Shown: positions 17,356-25,008 of the stretch, in pieces
Numbering within the stretch: the first letter of the stretch is position 1
How the letters are laid out: each line of letters begins with the position of its first letter
NCBI RefSeq assembly: GCF_009755815.1
Contig: NZ_WRPK01000009.1
Span: forward strand, 62,001 to 126,000
DNA: 64,000 bases
Reading direction: 5' to 3'
Origin: Flavisphingomonas formosensis
Lineage (GTDB): Bacteria; Pseudomonadota; Alphaproteobacteria; Sphingomonadales; Sphingomonadaceae
Notes under the pieces: generated by a model
The model's database searches: none
Told to the model about the DNA's origin: nothing
The model's input: the letters and a program-made list of their open reading frames with translations, nothing else
Position numbers and translations under genes: made by a program

Positions 17356-18390
17356 ATGCGCTGCCTGCAGTTCAACGGTGCGGGAAAGCCCCTGACTATC
17401 GAAATCGTGCCCGATCCCGAGCCGGCCGCGCATGAGATCGTGATCAAGGTCGCGCGCTGCGGCATTTGCGGCAGCGATGTGAGCATGACCGATCCGCGCT
17501 CGCCGGTGGTGTTCGCCGATGGCGCGCGACTGGGGCATGAATATGCCGGCGAGGTGGTGGCGATCGGCCGCGATGTGACCGGCTTCTCCGTCGGCGACCG
17601 CGTGACGGCGCTGCCGACGCAGGGGTGCGGCACATGTACGGCGTGCCGTGCCGGCGATCCCAATGGCTGCTCCGGCTGTCATCACGTGATGGGCGGCTAT
17701 GGCGAATATACGCGGGCCGACGCGCGGCTGGCGATCCGTTTGCCCGAGACGCTGTCGCTGACGGACGGCGCGCTGGTCGAGCCGCTGGCCTGCGGCGGGC
17801 AGGCGGCGCGGCTGGCAGGGATCGGGTCGGGCGCGCGCGTGCTGGTGTTGGGGGCGGGGCCGATCGGTCTCGCCTCGATCTTCGCCGCGCGCCGCGCCGG
17901 TGCGGCCCGCATCGCGGCGGCGGCCCGTAGCGATCGAGCGCGCGCGCTGGCCGAAGCGATCGGCGCCGATGCCTTCTTCGAAGGGGTAGCGTCGCCGGAG
18001 GAGCTGGCCGCCCGCCTGGGCGGCGCTCCCGATGTGGTGATCGAATGCACCGGTGCGCCCGGCAGGATCGGTACCGCGATCGATCTCGTCGCGTCGCGCG
18101 GCACGGTGGTGAACGCAGGCCTCTGCTTCGACGCGCAGACGATCGGTTTCGGGGCGGCAATCGGCAAGCAGATCACGCTGCGCTTCAGCCTCGCCTACAC
18201 CCTGGCCGACTTCCGGCGCGCGGTCGACGCGCTGGCCGCCGGCCATGTCGAGCCGCGCGCGATGATCGGCGAGACGATCGCGCTCGCCGATCTTCCCGGC
18301 ACGATCGAAATGCTGCGCGGCAGACGATCCGACCACAAGCTGATGGTCGATCCCTGGCGCATGGCCCCCAAGGAGACATCCACCCGATGA
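17356..18390 (+). CDS. zinc-dependent alcohol dehydrogenase (MDR superfamily)
   Basis: 344 residues; GGAGAGGAG precedes the ATG. Catalytic zinc ligands are Cys35 (RCGICGSD) and His61-Glu62 (GHEYAGEV). A structural-zinc Cys cluster is visible in QGCGTCTACRAGDPNGCSG, and the Rossmann loop is LGAGPIGLASIFAARRAGA. This is a threonine/sorbitol-dehydrogenase-like layout. It probably oxidises a secondary alcohol with NAD. The stop overlaps the ATG of an APH-like kinase (ATGA), starting a five-gene coupled operon to 22490. Confidence 0.93.
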   Translation: MRCLQFNGAGKPLTIEIVPDPEPAAHEIVIKVARCGICGSDVSMTDPRSPVVFADGARLGHEYAGEVVAIGRDVTGFSVGDRVTALPTQGCGTCTACRAGDPNGCSGCHHVMGGYGEYTRADARLAIRLPETLSLTDGALVEPLACGGQAARLAGIGSGARVLVLGAGPIGLASIFAARRAGAARIAAAARSDRARALAEAIGADAFFEGVASPEELAARLGGAPDVVIECTGAPGRIGTAIDLVASRGTVVNAGLCFDAQTIGFGAAIGKQITLRFSLAYTLADFRRAVDALAAGHVEPRAMIGETIALADLPGTIEMLRGRRSDHKLMVDPWRMAPKETSTR

Positions 18391-19487
18391 GCGAACAGCC
18401 TCCCGTCCCGCGCACCTTCGATCAGGTCACGCCCGAATGGCTGACCGCCGTCCTGTCACAGAGCCATCCCGGTATCCGCGTGACCGCGGCGACGGTCGAT
18501 CCCACGATGGGACACAAGCCGAACAAGGCGCGCGTTCATCTCAGCTATGACGAGGCCGGGCAGCGTGCCGGCCTGCCTGCGACGCTGGTGGTGAAGGGCA
18601 CGTTCAACGGCACCGTCTCGCGCGGGCGGATCATCGATTTCTCGAACATGGCCGAGCTGGTGTCGTACCGCGACATCCTGCCGCACCTCACGGTGAACGT
18701 GCCGCGCCTGATCTACGAGGCGTGGGAGGCCGAGCCGAGCGAGTCGGTGGTGATGCTGTTCGAGGACATGGCCTATCGGAGCCCGACCTATTTCCCCAAC
18801 GGCTTCGCGACCTTGAGCTACGGCCAGGCGGCGGCCTTCCTCACCGCCATGGCGCGCTTCCATGCCGAGACGTGGAACAGTCCCGAATTCGGGGAGGGCG
18901 GCCGCTGGGGGCCGGGCACGCCCGCGGGCGAGAATGCCGCGCGCATCCGCTCCGATTATTTTGACATACTGCCGCGCTCCGAGCATTGGACCAGCTCGGT
19001 CGTCTCGCCGCGCGGCGCGGCGCTGCCCCGCCGTCTGCGCGATCCCGATCTGATGGAGCGCGGCTGGATCCGGCTCGTCGCGATGCTGGAGGCGCATGGC
19101 AAGGTGATCGTCCATGGCGACGAGCATCTCGGCAATTTGTTCGTCGAGCCGGACGGCACGCCCGGCCTTTACGATTTCCTGGCGCGCGGCGAGGCGTGGC
19201 CGCTGAGCCTCGCGCGCTTCCTGATCCCGACGCTCGACATGCTCGACCGTCGCGCGTGGGAGAAGCCGCTGCTCGCCGGCTATCTGCGCGATCTCGCCCG
19301 CTTCGGGGTCGAGCCGCCGAGCCTCGAGGAAGCGTGGCTGGTCTATCGCGCCTCGGCGATCTGCACGCTGATGATATGGCTGAACAACAGCAGCAGCTGG
19401 CAGCCGGAAGCAACCAACACCGCCAACGCCGCGCGCGCTGCGGTTGCGGTGCTCGATCATGACTCGTTCGGGCTGCTGGGGCTGTGA
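18387..19487 (+). CDS. APH-family phosphotransferase (aminoglycoside/ecdysteroid-kinase-like)
   Basis: 366 residues from the ATG at 18387 (overlap ATGA). Kinase landmarks are LVVKGTF (candidate ATP lysine), LFEDMAYRSPTYF and the catalytic loop VIVHGDEHLGNLF (HGDxHxxN). These are followed by LYDFLARGEAWP in place of the common DWQ, which still offers an Asp. In CoA catabolism, relatives such as LvaA and the kinase part of ACAD10/ACAD11 phosphorylate hydroxyacyl-CoA. Drug resistance is unlikely here because the gene is coupled to an alcohol dehydrogenase upstream and a crotonase downstream. A hydroxyl-phosphorylating catabolic kinase is my inference. Confidence 0.88.
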   Translation: MSEQPPVPRTFDQVTPEWLTAVLSQSHPGIRVTAATVDPTMGHKPNKARVHLSYDEAGQRAGLPATLVVKGTFNGTVSRGRIIDFSNMAELVSYRDILPHLTVNVPRLIYEAWEAEPSESVVMLFEDMAYRSPTYFPNGFATLSYGQAAAFLTAMARFHAETWNSPEFGEGGRWGPGTPAGENAARIRSDYFDILPRSEHWTSSVVSPRGAALPRRLRDPDLMERGWIRLVAMLEAHGKVIVHGDEHLGNLFVEPDGTPGLYDFLARGEAWPLSLARFLIPTLDMLDRRAWEKPLLAGYLRDLARFGVEPPSLEEAWLVYRASAICTLMIWLNNSSSWQPEATNTANAARAAVAVLDHDSFGLLGL

Positions 19488-19498
19488 CGGGGGGAGGC

Positions 19499-20299
19499 AT
19501 GATAAGCGACGGTCTTCTGGTCGAACGCATGGGGCCAATCGCGCGGCTCTCCCATGCGCGGCCCGAGCAGCGCAACGCGCAGAGTGCGGCCTTCCTCGAT
19601 GCGCTCGACCGGGCACTCGGCGAGGCGGTGGAGGACCCGGAGGTGCGGGTGATCGTGCTGGCCGGCAAGGGCGATCATTTCTCGGCGGGCCATGACCTGC
19701 GCGACGAGGAGACGATGCGCCACCAGACGACGCCGGAGGTGCGCTACGCCTTCGAGTCGGTACGTTACCGCGACTATTGCCTGCGCCTGTGGGATGCGCC
19801 GAAGCCGGTGATCGCGCAGGTGCAGGGCGCGTGCGTGGCAGCCGGTTTCATGGTCGCCAATATGTGCGACCTGATCGTCGCGTCGGAGGACGCCTTCTTC
19901 GCCGATCCGGTGGTCGGCGCGGTCGCGATCGCGGGCGTCGAGGTGCTCGTCCATCCCTGGGTGATGGGGCTCCGGCAGGCCAAGGAGTTCCTCTACGCCG
20001 GTGGGCGGGTGACGGCCGCCGAGGCGCTTGCGATGGGCATGGTCAATCGGGTTGTGCCGCGCGCCGAGCTGGAGGCGACGACGATGGCGCTGGCCGCTCG
20101 GATTGCGGCCGCCTCGCCCTTCGCGCTCCGCCTGATGAAGCGCTCGCTCAACCGCACTGCCGAGATCCAGGGCTTCCGCGCCGCGCTCGACGCGCATTTC
20201 GACACGCATCAGCTTTCGCATATGGGCAGCGACGCGCAGGCGCATCTGTCTGGCGATCTCGGCAAGGCGATCGGCACGATGAAGGCGCAGATTGCATGA
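19499..20299 (+). CDS. enoyl-CoA hydratase/isomerase family protein
   Basis: 266 residues from the ATG at 19499, preceded by GGGGGAGG; an in-frame GTG at 19484 overlaps the previous stop but has no ribosome site. Oxyanion-hole motifs are FSAGHDLRDEE (61-71) and GACVAAGFMVANMCDL (110-124). The usual first catalytic Glu position reads Val (FADPVVGA), while Glu in AKEFLYAGG remains. So, as in the crotonase at 2659, a non-standard reaction (isomerase, hydrolase, or elimination after phosphorylation) is possible. The stop overlaps the next ATG. Confidence 0.9.
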   Translation: MISDGLLVERMGPIARLSHARPEQRNAQSAAFLDALDRALGEAVEDPEVRVIVLAGKGDHFSAGHDLRDEETMRHQTTPEVRYAFESVRYRDYCLRLWDAPKPVIAQVQGACVAAGFMVANMCDLIVASEDAFFADPVVGAVAIAGVEVLVHPWVMGLRQAKEFLYAGGRVTAAEALAMGMVNRVVPRAELEATTMALAARIAAASPFALRLMKRSLNRTAEIQGFRAALDAHFDTHQLSHMGSDAQAHLSGDLGKAIGTMKAQIA

Positions 20300-21345
20300 C
20301 GGACGTGCCGGCGACGATGCGCGCGGCGGTGGTGCGGCGCTGGGCCTCGCCGCCTTGCTTCGCGATCGAGCAGGTGCCGACGCCGGTGCCCTCTCCGGGC
20401 GAGCTCGTCTTCCGGGTGCATACGGCCGCGATCAACTTCGGCGACACGCTCATCGCATCGGGCGGCTATCAGGTGCGGCCGGACCTGCCGTTCGTGGCCG
20501 GCACGGAGGCGTCGGGCACCGTCGTCGCAGTAGGCGAGGGGGTGAGCGGCTTTGCGCCGGGCGACCGGATCGCCGCCTGCGGCTTCGTCGGCGACGCACG
20601 GGCGGACCGCCGGATCGTCGGCGCCTTTGCCGAATATGCCATGGTGAAGCCCGCCAATGCGGTGCACCTGGCGGGCGGCGTGCCGCTGGAGCAGGGCGCG
20701 CTGTTCCGATCGAACATGGAGACGAGCGCCTTCGCCCTCTACAAGGGGCGGTTGCAGGCGGGCGAGACCTTGCTCGTGCTCGGCGCCAGCGGCGGCACCG
20801 GCCATGCGGCGGTGCAGCTCGGCAAGCTCGCCGGCGCGCGGGTGATCGCCTCCGCGTCGAGCGAGGCCAAGCGTGCGATCGCGCTGGCGGCCGGGGCGGA
20901 TGTGGCGATCGACAGCGGCGATCCCGAATGGCGCGGTCGGGTCGATGCGCTGACCGGCGGACGCGGCCTCGACGTCGTCTACGATCCGGTCGGCGGCCTG
21001 GCGACCGAGCGGGCGTTTCGCGCGCTCGCCTGGGACGGCCGGCTGCTGGTCGTCGGCTTCGCGGCGGGTGCCATACCGTCGATTCCGGCCAATCTGCCGC
21101 TGCTGAAGGGTGCCTCGCTGATCGGCGCGAACCTGTTGCAGGGGCTGAAATATGAGCCGGAGCACTGCGCGCGCGAAGCGGTGCGGCTGATGGACCTGTT
21201 CGGCCAGGGGCGGCTGAGCGTGCCGCCCGTCGCGCGTCGCTATCCGCTGGAAGAATTGGATGCCGCGCTGGCTGATTCGGCTTCCGGCCGGACCGCGGGC
21301 CGCGTCGTCATCACGATCGGCGAAGAGAGGGAGGCAGTGCGATGA
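20296..21345 (+). CDS. NADPH:quinone/enoyl reductase (MDR family)
   Basis: 349 residues from the ATG at 20296, overlapping the crotonase TGA; longer in-frame extensions lie inside the upstream gene. The order is GroES domain with INFGDTLIASGGYQ and PFVAGTEASGTV, then LVLGASGGTGHAAVQLGKLAGA for NADPH, then DVVYDPVGG. No zinc ligands are present. This is the quinone-oxidoreductase type that reduces alpha,beta-unsaturated ketones or acyl-CoA. It ends four bases into the next gene (ATGA). Confidence 0.92.
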   Translation: MTDVPATMRAAVVRRWASPPCFAIEQVPTPVPSPGELVFRVHTAAINFGDTLIASGGYQVRPDLPFVAGTEASGTVVAVGEGVSGFAPGDRIAACGFVGDARADRRIVGAFAEYAMVKPANAVHLAGGVPLEQGALFRSNMETSAFALYKGRLQAGETLLVLGASGGTGHAAVQLGKLAGARVIASASSEAKRAIALAAGADVAIDSGDPEWRGRVDALTGGRGLDVVYDPVGGLATERAFRALAWDGRLLVVGFAAGAIPSIPANLPLLKGASLIGANLLQGLKYEPEHCAREAVRLMDLFGQGRLSVPPVARRYPLEELDAALADSASGRTAGRVVITIGEEREAVR

Positions 21346-22490
21346 GCGACGGTCCATTGGCGGGCATCCGGGTGGTCGAGTTCGGCGGCTGGTTCACCGG
21401 GGCCATGGCCGCGTGCATTCTCGGCGACCAGGGGGCGGACGTAATCAAGGTGGAACCGCCGACCGGCGATCCATTCCGCTCCACCGGCACGTCGCGCGGC
21501 GGGCAGGCGGCGATGTTCATGGCGGCCAACCGCAATAAGCGTTCGGTGGCGCTCGATCCAAAGCAGCCCGAGGATCTGGAGGCGCTCCGCCGGCTCGCGG
21601 CTGAGGCGGACGTGTTCATCCACAATACGCGGCCCGGCGCGGCGGCGCGTCTCGGCCTCGACGCGGAGACGTTGCGAACGGCCAATCCGCGCCTGATCCA
21701 CGTCTCGATCAGCGCCTACGGTCAGACCGGGCCGAATGCACGCGAGGGCGGATTCGATACGCTGCTGCAGGTACTGAGCGGGCTCGCCTATATGCAGGGC
21801 GGCGGCGCGGACCGGCCGCCGCAGATGGTGCGCACGCTGCTCGCCGACAAATTGACCAGCCCGATCGTGGCGCAGGCGATCTCGACCGCATTGTTCGCGC
21901 GCGAGTGCAGCGGCGAGGGCGCCACGCTCGATTATGCCATGCTGGACGGGATGGTCTGGTGGATGTGGCCGGACGGAATGATGAACCACAGCTTCGTCGG
22001 CGACGGCATCGACGTGGCACAGGATCTGTCGGACGTCGACTTCATCTGCCCGACCGATGACGGCTATCTGGTCGCAACGCCACATATGGAGCAGCATTGG
22101 CAGAGCTTTACGGAGCTAGTCGGACGGCTCGACCTGCGAGGCGATCCGCGCTTCGATACGATGCGCAACCGGCAGCTCAACCTGCGCGCCTATGCCGATA
22201 TGCTGCGCAGTTGCTTCGTGGGCAGGACAACGGCCGAATGGTGCGCCCTGCTGCGCGAGCGCGAGATTCCCTGTGCGCCGGTGCTGCGGCAGAGCGAGGT
22301 CATGGCGTATCCGCAACTCGTCTGGAACGGGACGATCGAGGAGGTCGATCATCCCGTCGCCGGGCGTTACCGTTCGGCGCGCGCGCCGGTGCGCTTCGAT
22401 GGCGTGGCGGCAGGCACGCGGCGGACGCCGCCTGTCGTCGGCCAGCATAATGCGGAGATATTGGCGGAGCTGAGGATGGGACGGCGGTAG
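21342..22490 (+). CDS. CaiB/BaiF CoA-transferase family protein
   Basis: 382 residues; the ATG overlaps the upstream TGA. Family landmarks are GIRVVEFGGWFTGAMAA, LGDQGADVIKVEPPTGDP, NRNKRSVALD, ISAYGQTGP and the candidate catalytic Asp in TLLADKLTSP. These type III CoA transferases move CoA from one acyl-CoA to another acid. It is the last gene of the 17356-22490 operon and gives that operon a way to activate an acid without ATP. Family-level assignment is strong; the CoA donor is unknown. Confidence 0.94.
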   Translation: MSDGPLAGIRVVEFGGWFTGAMAACILGDQGADVIKVEPPTGDPFRSTGTSRGGQAAMFMAANRNKRSVALDPKQPEDLEALRRLAAEADVFIHNTRPGAAARLGLDAETLRTANPRLIHVSISAYGQTGPNAREGGFDTLLQVLSGLAYMQGGGADRPPQMVRTLLADKLTSPIVAQAISTALFARECSGEGATLDYAMLDGMVWWMWPDGMMNHSFVGDGIDVAQDLSDVDFICPTDDGYLVATPHMEQHWQSFTELVGRLDLRGDPRFDTMRNRQLNLRAYADMLRSCFVGRTTAEWCALLREREIPCAPVLRQSEVMAYPQLVWNGTIEEVDHPVAGRYRSARAPVRFDGVAAGTRRTPPVVGQHNAEILAELRMGRR

Positions 22491-22578
22491 ATTAGAAACA
22501 CATCTCCGTTCGTCCCGAAGCCGGACCGCCATCAAGCAGTTCTCGACCATGCTCGGGACAAACGCGATAGGCATCCGT

Positions 22579-22914
22579 TCAAGCCGGAAAGCTTCCGGAG
22601 GCGACGCGCACCCCATGCGGCGTCAGCAGCAGCATCTTGAACGAGCCCATGTCGAACGCATCGGTCATTGCGATCCGCCCGTCGGCAACGCGCGCCATCA
22701 CTTCGGCGACCACAGCCTCCGGATCGTCCGCCTCGATCTCGTATGTGGCGCTGTACGCCCAGGCTTCGCCCGGCGCGGCGGCGAAGCGTTGCGCGGCGAC
22801 GATGCCGGGCACTGCGCACACCTCACGCAGGTGTATCTCGCCATACCAGCGATTATAGGCCTCTTCCCGACCGGGAGCGGGATTGCTGAGCACGAGCAGC
22901 TGGTGGGTCGCCAT
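22579..22914 (-). CDS. small dimeric alpha/beta-barrel protein (DUF4286/EthD-like)
   Basis: 111 residues. LLVLSNPAPGREEAYNRWY, EIHLREVCAVPGIVAAQRF and SATYEIEADDPEAV follow the pattern of ferredoxin-like dimeric barrels, with the conserved Tyr and His of DUF4286/EthD relatives. The ATG follows GGAGCGACGATC. It is 13 bp downstream of an NTF2-like gene on the same strand. Its role is unknown; ring-modifying or isomerase-type chemistry is seen in distant relatives. Confidence 0.78.
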   Translation of the reverse strand: MATHQLLVLSNPAPGREEAYNRWYGEIHLREVCAVPGIVAAQRFAAAPGEAWAYSATYEIEADDPEAVVAEVMARVADGRIAMTDAFDMGSFKMLLLTPHGVRVASGSFPA

Positions 22915-22927
22915 GATCGTCGCTCCG

Positions 22928-23398
22928 TCAGGCAGGCGCCGTGTCGACGCGCAGCCTCACGAGGCGGAGCGTCGCGATGCGCCAGTGGCCGTCGATGCGG
23001 CGGAAGCCGTCATAATAGTGGCCATAGCCGTCGAGCGCGGAGAGCCGCCCGTGACGGAAGCTCAGCCCGTCATACATGGCAAAGATACCCCGTGCCTCGT
23101 CGTCGGACAGGATCTCGATCTCGGGCATATGGCCGTGGTGGATCGAGCGCACGCCGGCGAGCCCGGCCTGGATGAAACGGACGATCGTCTCGCGTCCGAC
23201 GACGTCGATCTCGTACGGATCGTCCGGCGGAGCGGGGCCGTCGGACGGATCGCGCAGCGCGCCGCGATAGTCGCACACCGCATCCTCGGCGAACAGATCG
23301 GCGAGCCCGGCCCAGTCCTTCTGGTCCATCAGCCGGAAGTAGCGAGCCTTGAGCTGCTTGATCTCCTCGATCGCGAGCAGTCGTTCGGCGATATCCAT
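22928..23398 (-). CDS. SnoaL-like/NTF2-fold protein
   Basis: 156 residues with GGAGGAAATGA before the ATG. ERLLAIEEIKQLKARYFRLMD, DWAGLADLFAEDAVCDY, SIHHGHMPEIEILSDDEARG, GYGHYYDGFRRIDGHW and IATLRLVRLRVD are the standard SnoaL-4 elements. These are close in pattern to bile-acid 7-alpha-dehydratase-like proteins. It probably carries out a cofactor-free dehydration or isomerisation, but the substrate is unknown. Confidence 0.87.
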   Translation of the reverse strand: MDIAERLLAIEEIKQLKARYFRLMDQKDWAGLADLFAEDAVCDYRGALRDPSDGPAPPDDPYEIDVVGRETIVRFIQAGLAGVRSIHHGHMPEIEILSDDEARGIFAMYDGLSFRHGRLSALDGYGHYYDGFRRIDGHWRIATLRLVRLRVDTAPA

Positions 23399-23692
23399 TC
23401 ATTTCCTCCGATTTACGCCGGCGGCGCAAGTCTCAGATTCGACGCGTCCCCTTCTTGGCCATCCCGGACTTGATCCGGGATCCATCAGCTGTAGCGTTGC
23501 CGATAAGATGCAACACTGCGGCGAATGGATCCTGACTTTCGTCAGGATCACTTGAAAGGCGCGCCAAGTTCTTTTGCGGAGCCCGGGTTAGCCCATCGCG
23601 CCGCCTAATATCCTGCGCCGCATGGCCCGTTGCACGACCAGGCAAGCGTATCTTCCGTGCACGGCTGGAAAGGCGATGATAAGGGACGGTCC
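23399..23692. other. divergent intergenic region with palindromic repeat
   Basis: This 294-bp gap between divergent genes holds repeat copy B (23458-23550). The rest is ordinary GC-rich sequence with the ribosome site AAGGGACGGTCC for the gene at 23693. No clear promoter or operator is visible. Confidence 0.4.
23458..23550. repeat. three-hairpin palindromic repeat, copy B (inverted)
   Basis: It matches the reverse complement of copy A: CATCCCGGACTTGATCCGGGAT, a central CATCAGCTGTAGCGTTGC arm with diverged partner, then ATCCTGACTTTCGTCAGGAT. The central stem has several mismatches, so this copy is older or degraded. Confidence 0.75.
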
Positions 23693-24109
23693 ATGAGCAT
23701 CTCGCCCGTCAGCATCGACCATGTCGTGATCGCCTCCTCGGATCTCGATCGCACCGACGCCTTCTACGAGGTGGTATTCGGTGTCGCGATCGAGCGATCC
23801 TACCCTGGCCTGCATCAATATCGTCTCGGCACTCAGATGCTGAACGTCCACGGACCGGGGCTTGCCGAGAAAGCCGGCCCTGAATTGCTCGCGCGCCCGC
23901 CGGTGGCGCCAGGGGGCAGTGACCTGTGCTTCGTCTGGGACGGCCCGATCGAAGACGCGATCGCGCATCTCGCCGGCTGCGGCGTCGCCGTGCACATCGG
24001 CCCGGTCCCGCGCGAGGGGGCGCAGGGCAAGGGCACCAGTATCTATTTCCGCGATCCGGACGGCTCGCTGCTCGAATTCATCAGCTACGCCGGAGACCGC
24101 GGCGCGTGA
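23693..24109 (+). CDS. VOC family protein (glyoxalase-like)
   Basis: 138 residues from the ATG at 23693, with AAGGGAC upstream. Metal-ligand candidates are His10 (SIDHVVIAS), a His near HQYRLGTQML and Glu128 (DGSLLEFISYAG). This is the usual beta-alpha-beta-beta-beta module pair of the vicinal oxygen chelate superfamily. It could be a dioxygenase, epimerase or lyase. Its TGA overlaps the GTG start of a DUF2889 gene, so the two are made together. Confidence 0.88.
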   Translation: MSISPVSIDHVVIASSDLDRTDAFYEVVFGVAIERSYPGLHQYRLGTQMLNVHGPGLAEKAGPELLARPPVAPGGSDLCFVWDGPIEDAIAHLAGCGVAVHIGPVPREGAQGKGTSIYFRDPDGSLLEFISYAGDRGA

Positions 24110-24879
24110 ACGACCATCCCTCGTTCGGCCGCCTTGCTTCGACCCGCTATGGCGAGGGCGTGACGCGCCGCCGGATACGGCTGACCGGCGAGCCGGGGAC
24201 AGTCTTCGCCGAGCTCGAGGATCATGCCCATGCGATGCGCCTGCGGCTCCATCATCGCGATGGCCGCATCGTCGCGATCGAGCCCGACTTCCACCGCTAT
24301 CCGCTGATCGCCTGCACTGGTGCGGCGGAGCCGCTGGAGGCGCTGGTCGGCGAGCCGGTGGGGCAGGATGCGCGGACCTTCTTCGGCGGTGGCCGGGCGC
24401 GGCGCAACTGCACCCATATGTTCGATCTGGCGTGGCTCGCCTCGCGCCATGCGCTGCGGGGCGATGGGCAGCGCCTGTACGCCGTCGACATCCCCGATAT
24501 GTCGGACGATCGGATGGAGATCGCCGTCCGCTGCGACGGCGCGGACCTCTTCAGCCTGGTGGTGGAGGACGGCATGATCCAGTCGCCGTTGCCCTTCGCC
24601 GGCCGCCATCTATTCCGAGGCTTCGCCTCGTGGCTCGGCGAGACCGACGCGCTCGGCGAGACGGAGATCGAGGCCGCGATGATCGTGCAGAAGGTCGTCC
24701 TGATCCAGCCGGCGCGGCGCTACCGGCTTCCGGCAGGACCGGTCGGCGCGGCGGAGAAGCGCGCGATAGCCGGTGCGTGCTACAGCTATGCGCCCGAGCG
24801 GATCGATCACGCCGAGCGCCGCGCAGATGTCCTGCGGGACTTCTCGGACCGCCCCGAAGATCTGCTGAAATTCCTCTGA
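24106..24879 (+). CDS. DUF2889 domain protein
   Basis: 257 residues from the GTG at 24106 (GTGA overlap with the VOC gene). The DUF2889 order is visible: RRRIRLTGEP, VFAELEDHAHAMRLRLHH, RYPLIACTGAAEPLEALVG, RRNCTHMFDLAWLAS and LYAVDIPDMS. The single Cys in NCTHMFDL is typical. No function is established for the domain; it occurs next to catabolic genes in sphingomonads and mycobacteria. Coupling to a VOC enzyme hints at a joint step. Confidence 0.8.
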   Translation: MNDHPSFGRLASTRYGEGVTRRRIRLTGEPGTVFAELEDHAHAMRLRLHHRDGRIVAIEPDFHRYPLIACTGAAEPLEALVGEPVGQDARTFFGGGRARRNCTHMFDLAWLASRHALRGDGQRLYAVDIPDMSDDRMEIAVRCDGADLFSLVVEDGMIQSPLPFAGRHLFRGFASWLGETDALGETEIEAAMIVQKVVLIQPARRYRLPAGPVGAAEKRAIAGACYSYAPERIDHAERRADVLRDFSDRPEDLLKFL

Positions 24880-24944
24880 CCAGCGGCAAGCCCCCGATCA
24901 GCGTCAGACAAGCCCGAGGATAACAGCCGCGGTCATATTGGGCT

Positions 24945-24962
24945 ATTGTCACACATGACAAT
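24945..24962. promoter_or_regulatory. candidate operator palindrome
   Basis: ATTGTCA-CACA-TGACAAT is a perfect 7-bp inverted repeat with a 4-bp spacer, 47 bases before the ATG of the amidohydrolase gene. An overlapping pair TCACA (24949-24953) and TGTGA (24962-24966) adds symmetry. A second imperfect palindrome (TGCGAGACGGGTCGTCCCGCA) lies between it and the ribosome site. The size and position suit a TetR, GntR or MarR-type site; no such regulator is in the window. Confidence 0.5.
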
Positions 24963-25008
24963 GTGAGGGTGCGAGACGGGTCGTCCCGCACCGGAGAGAG
25001 GTAGAGCA

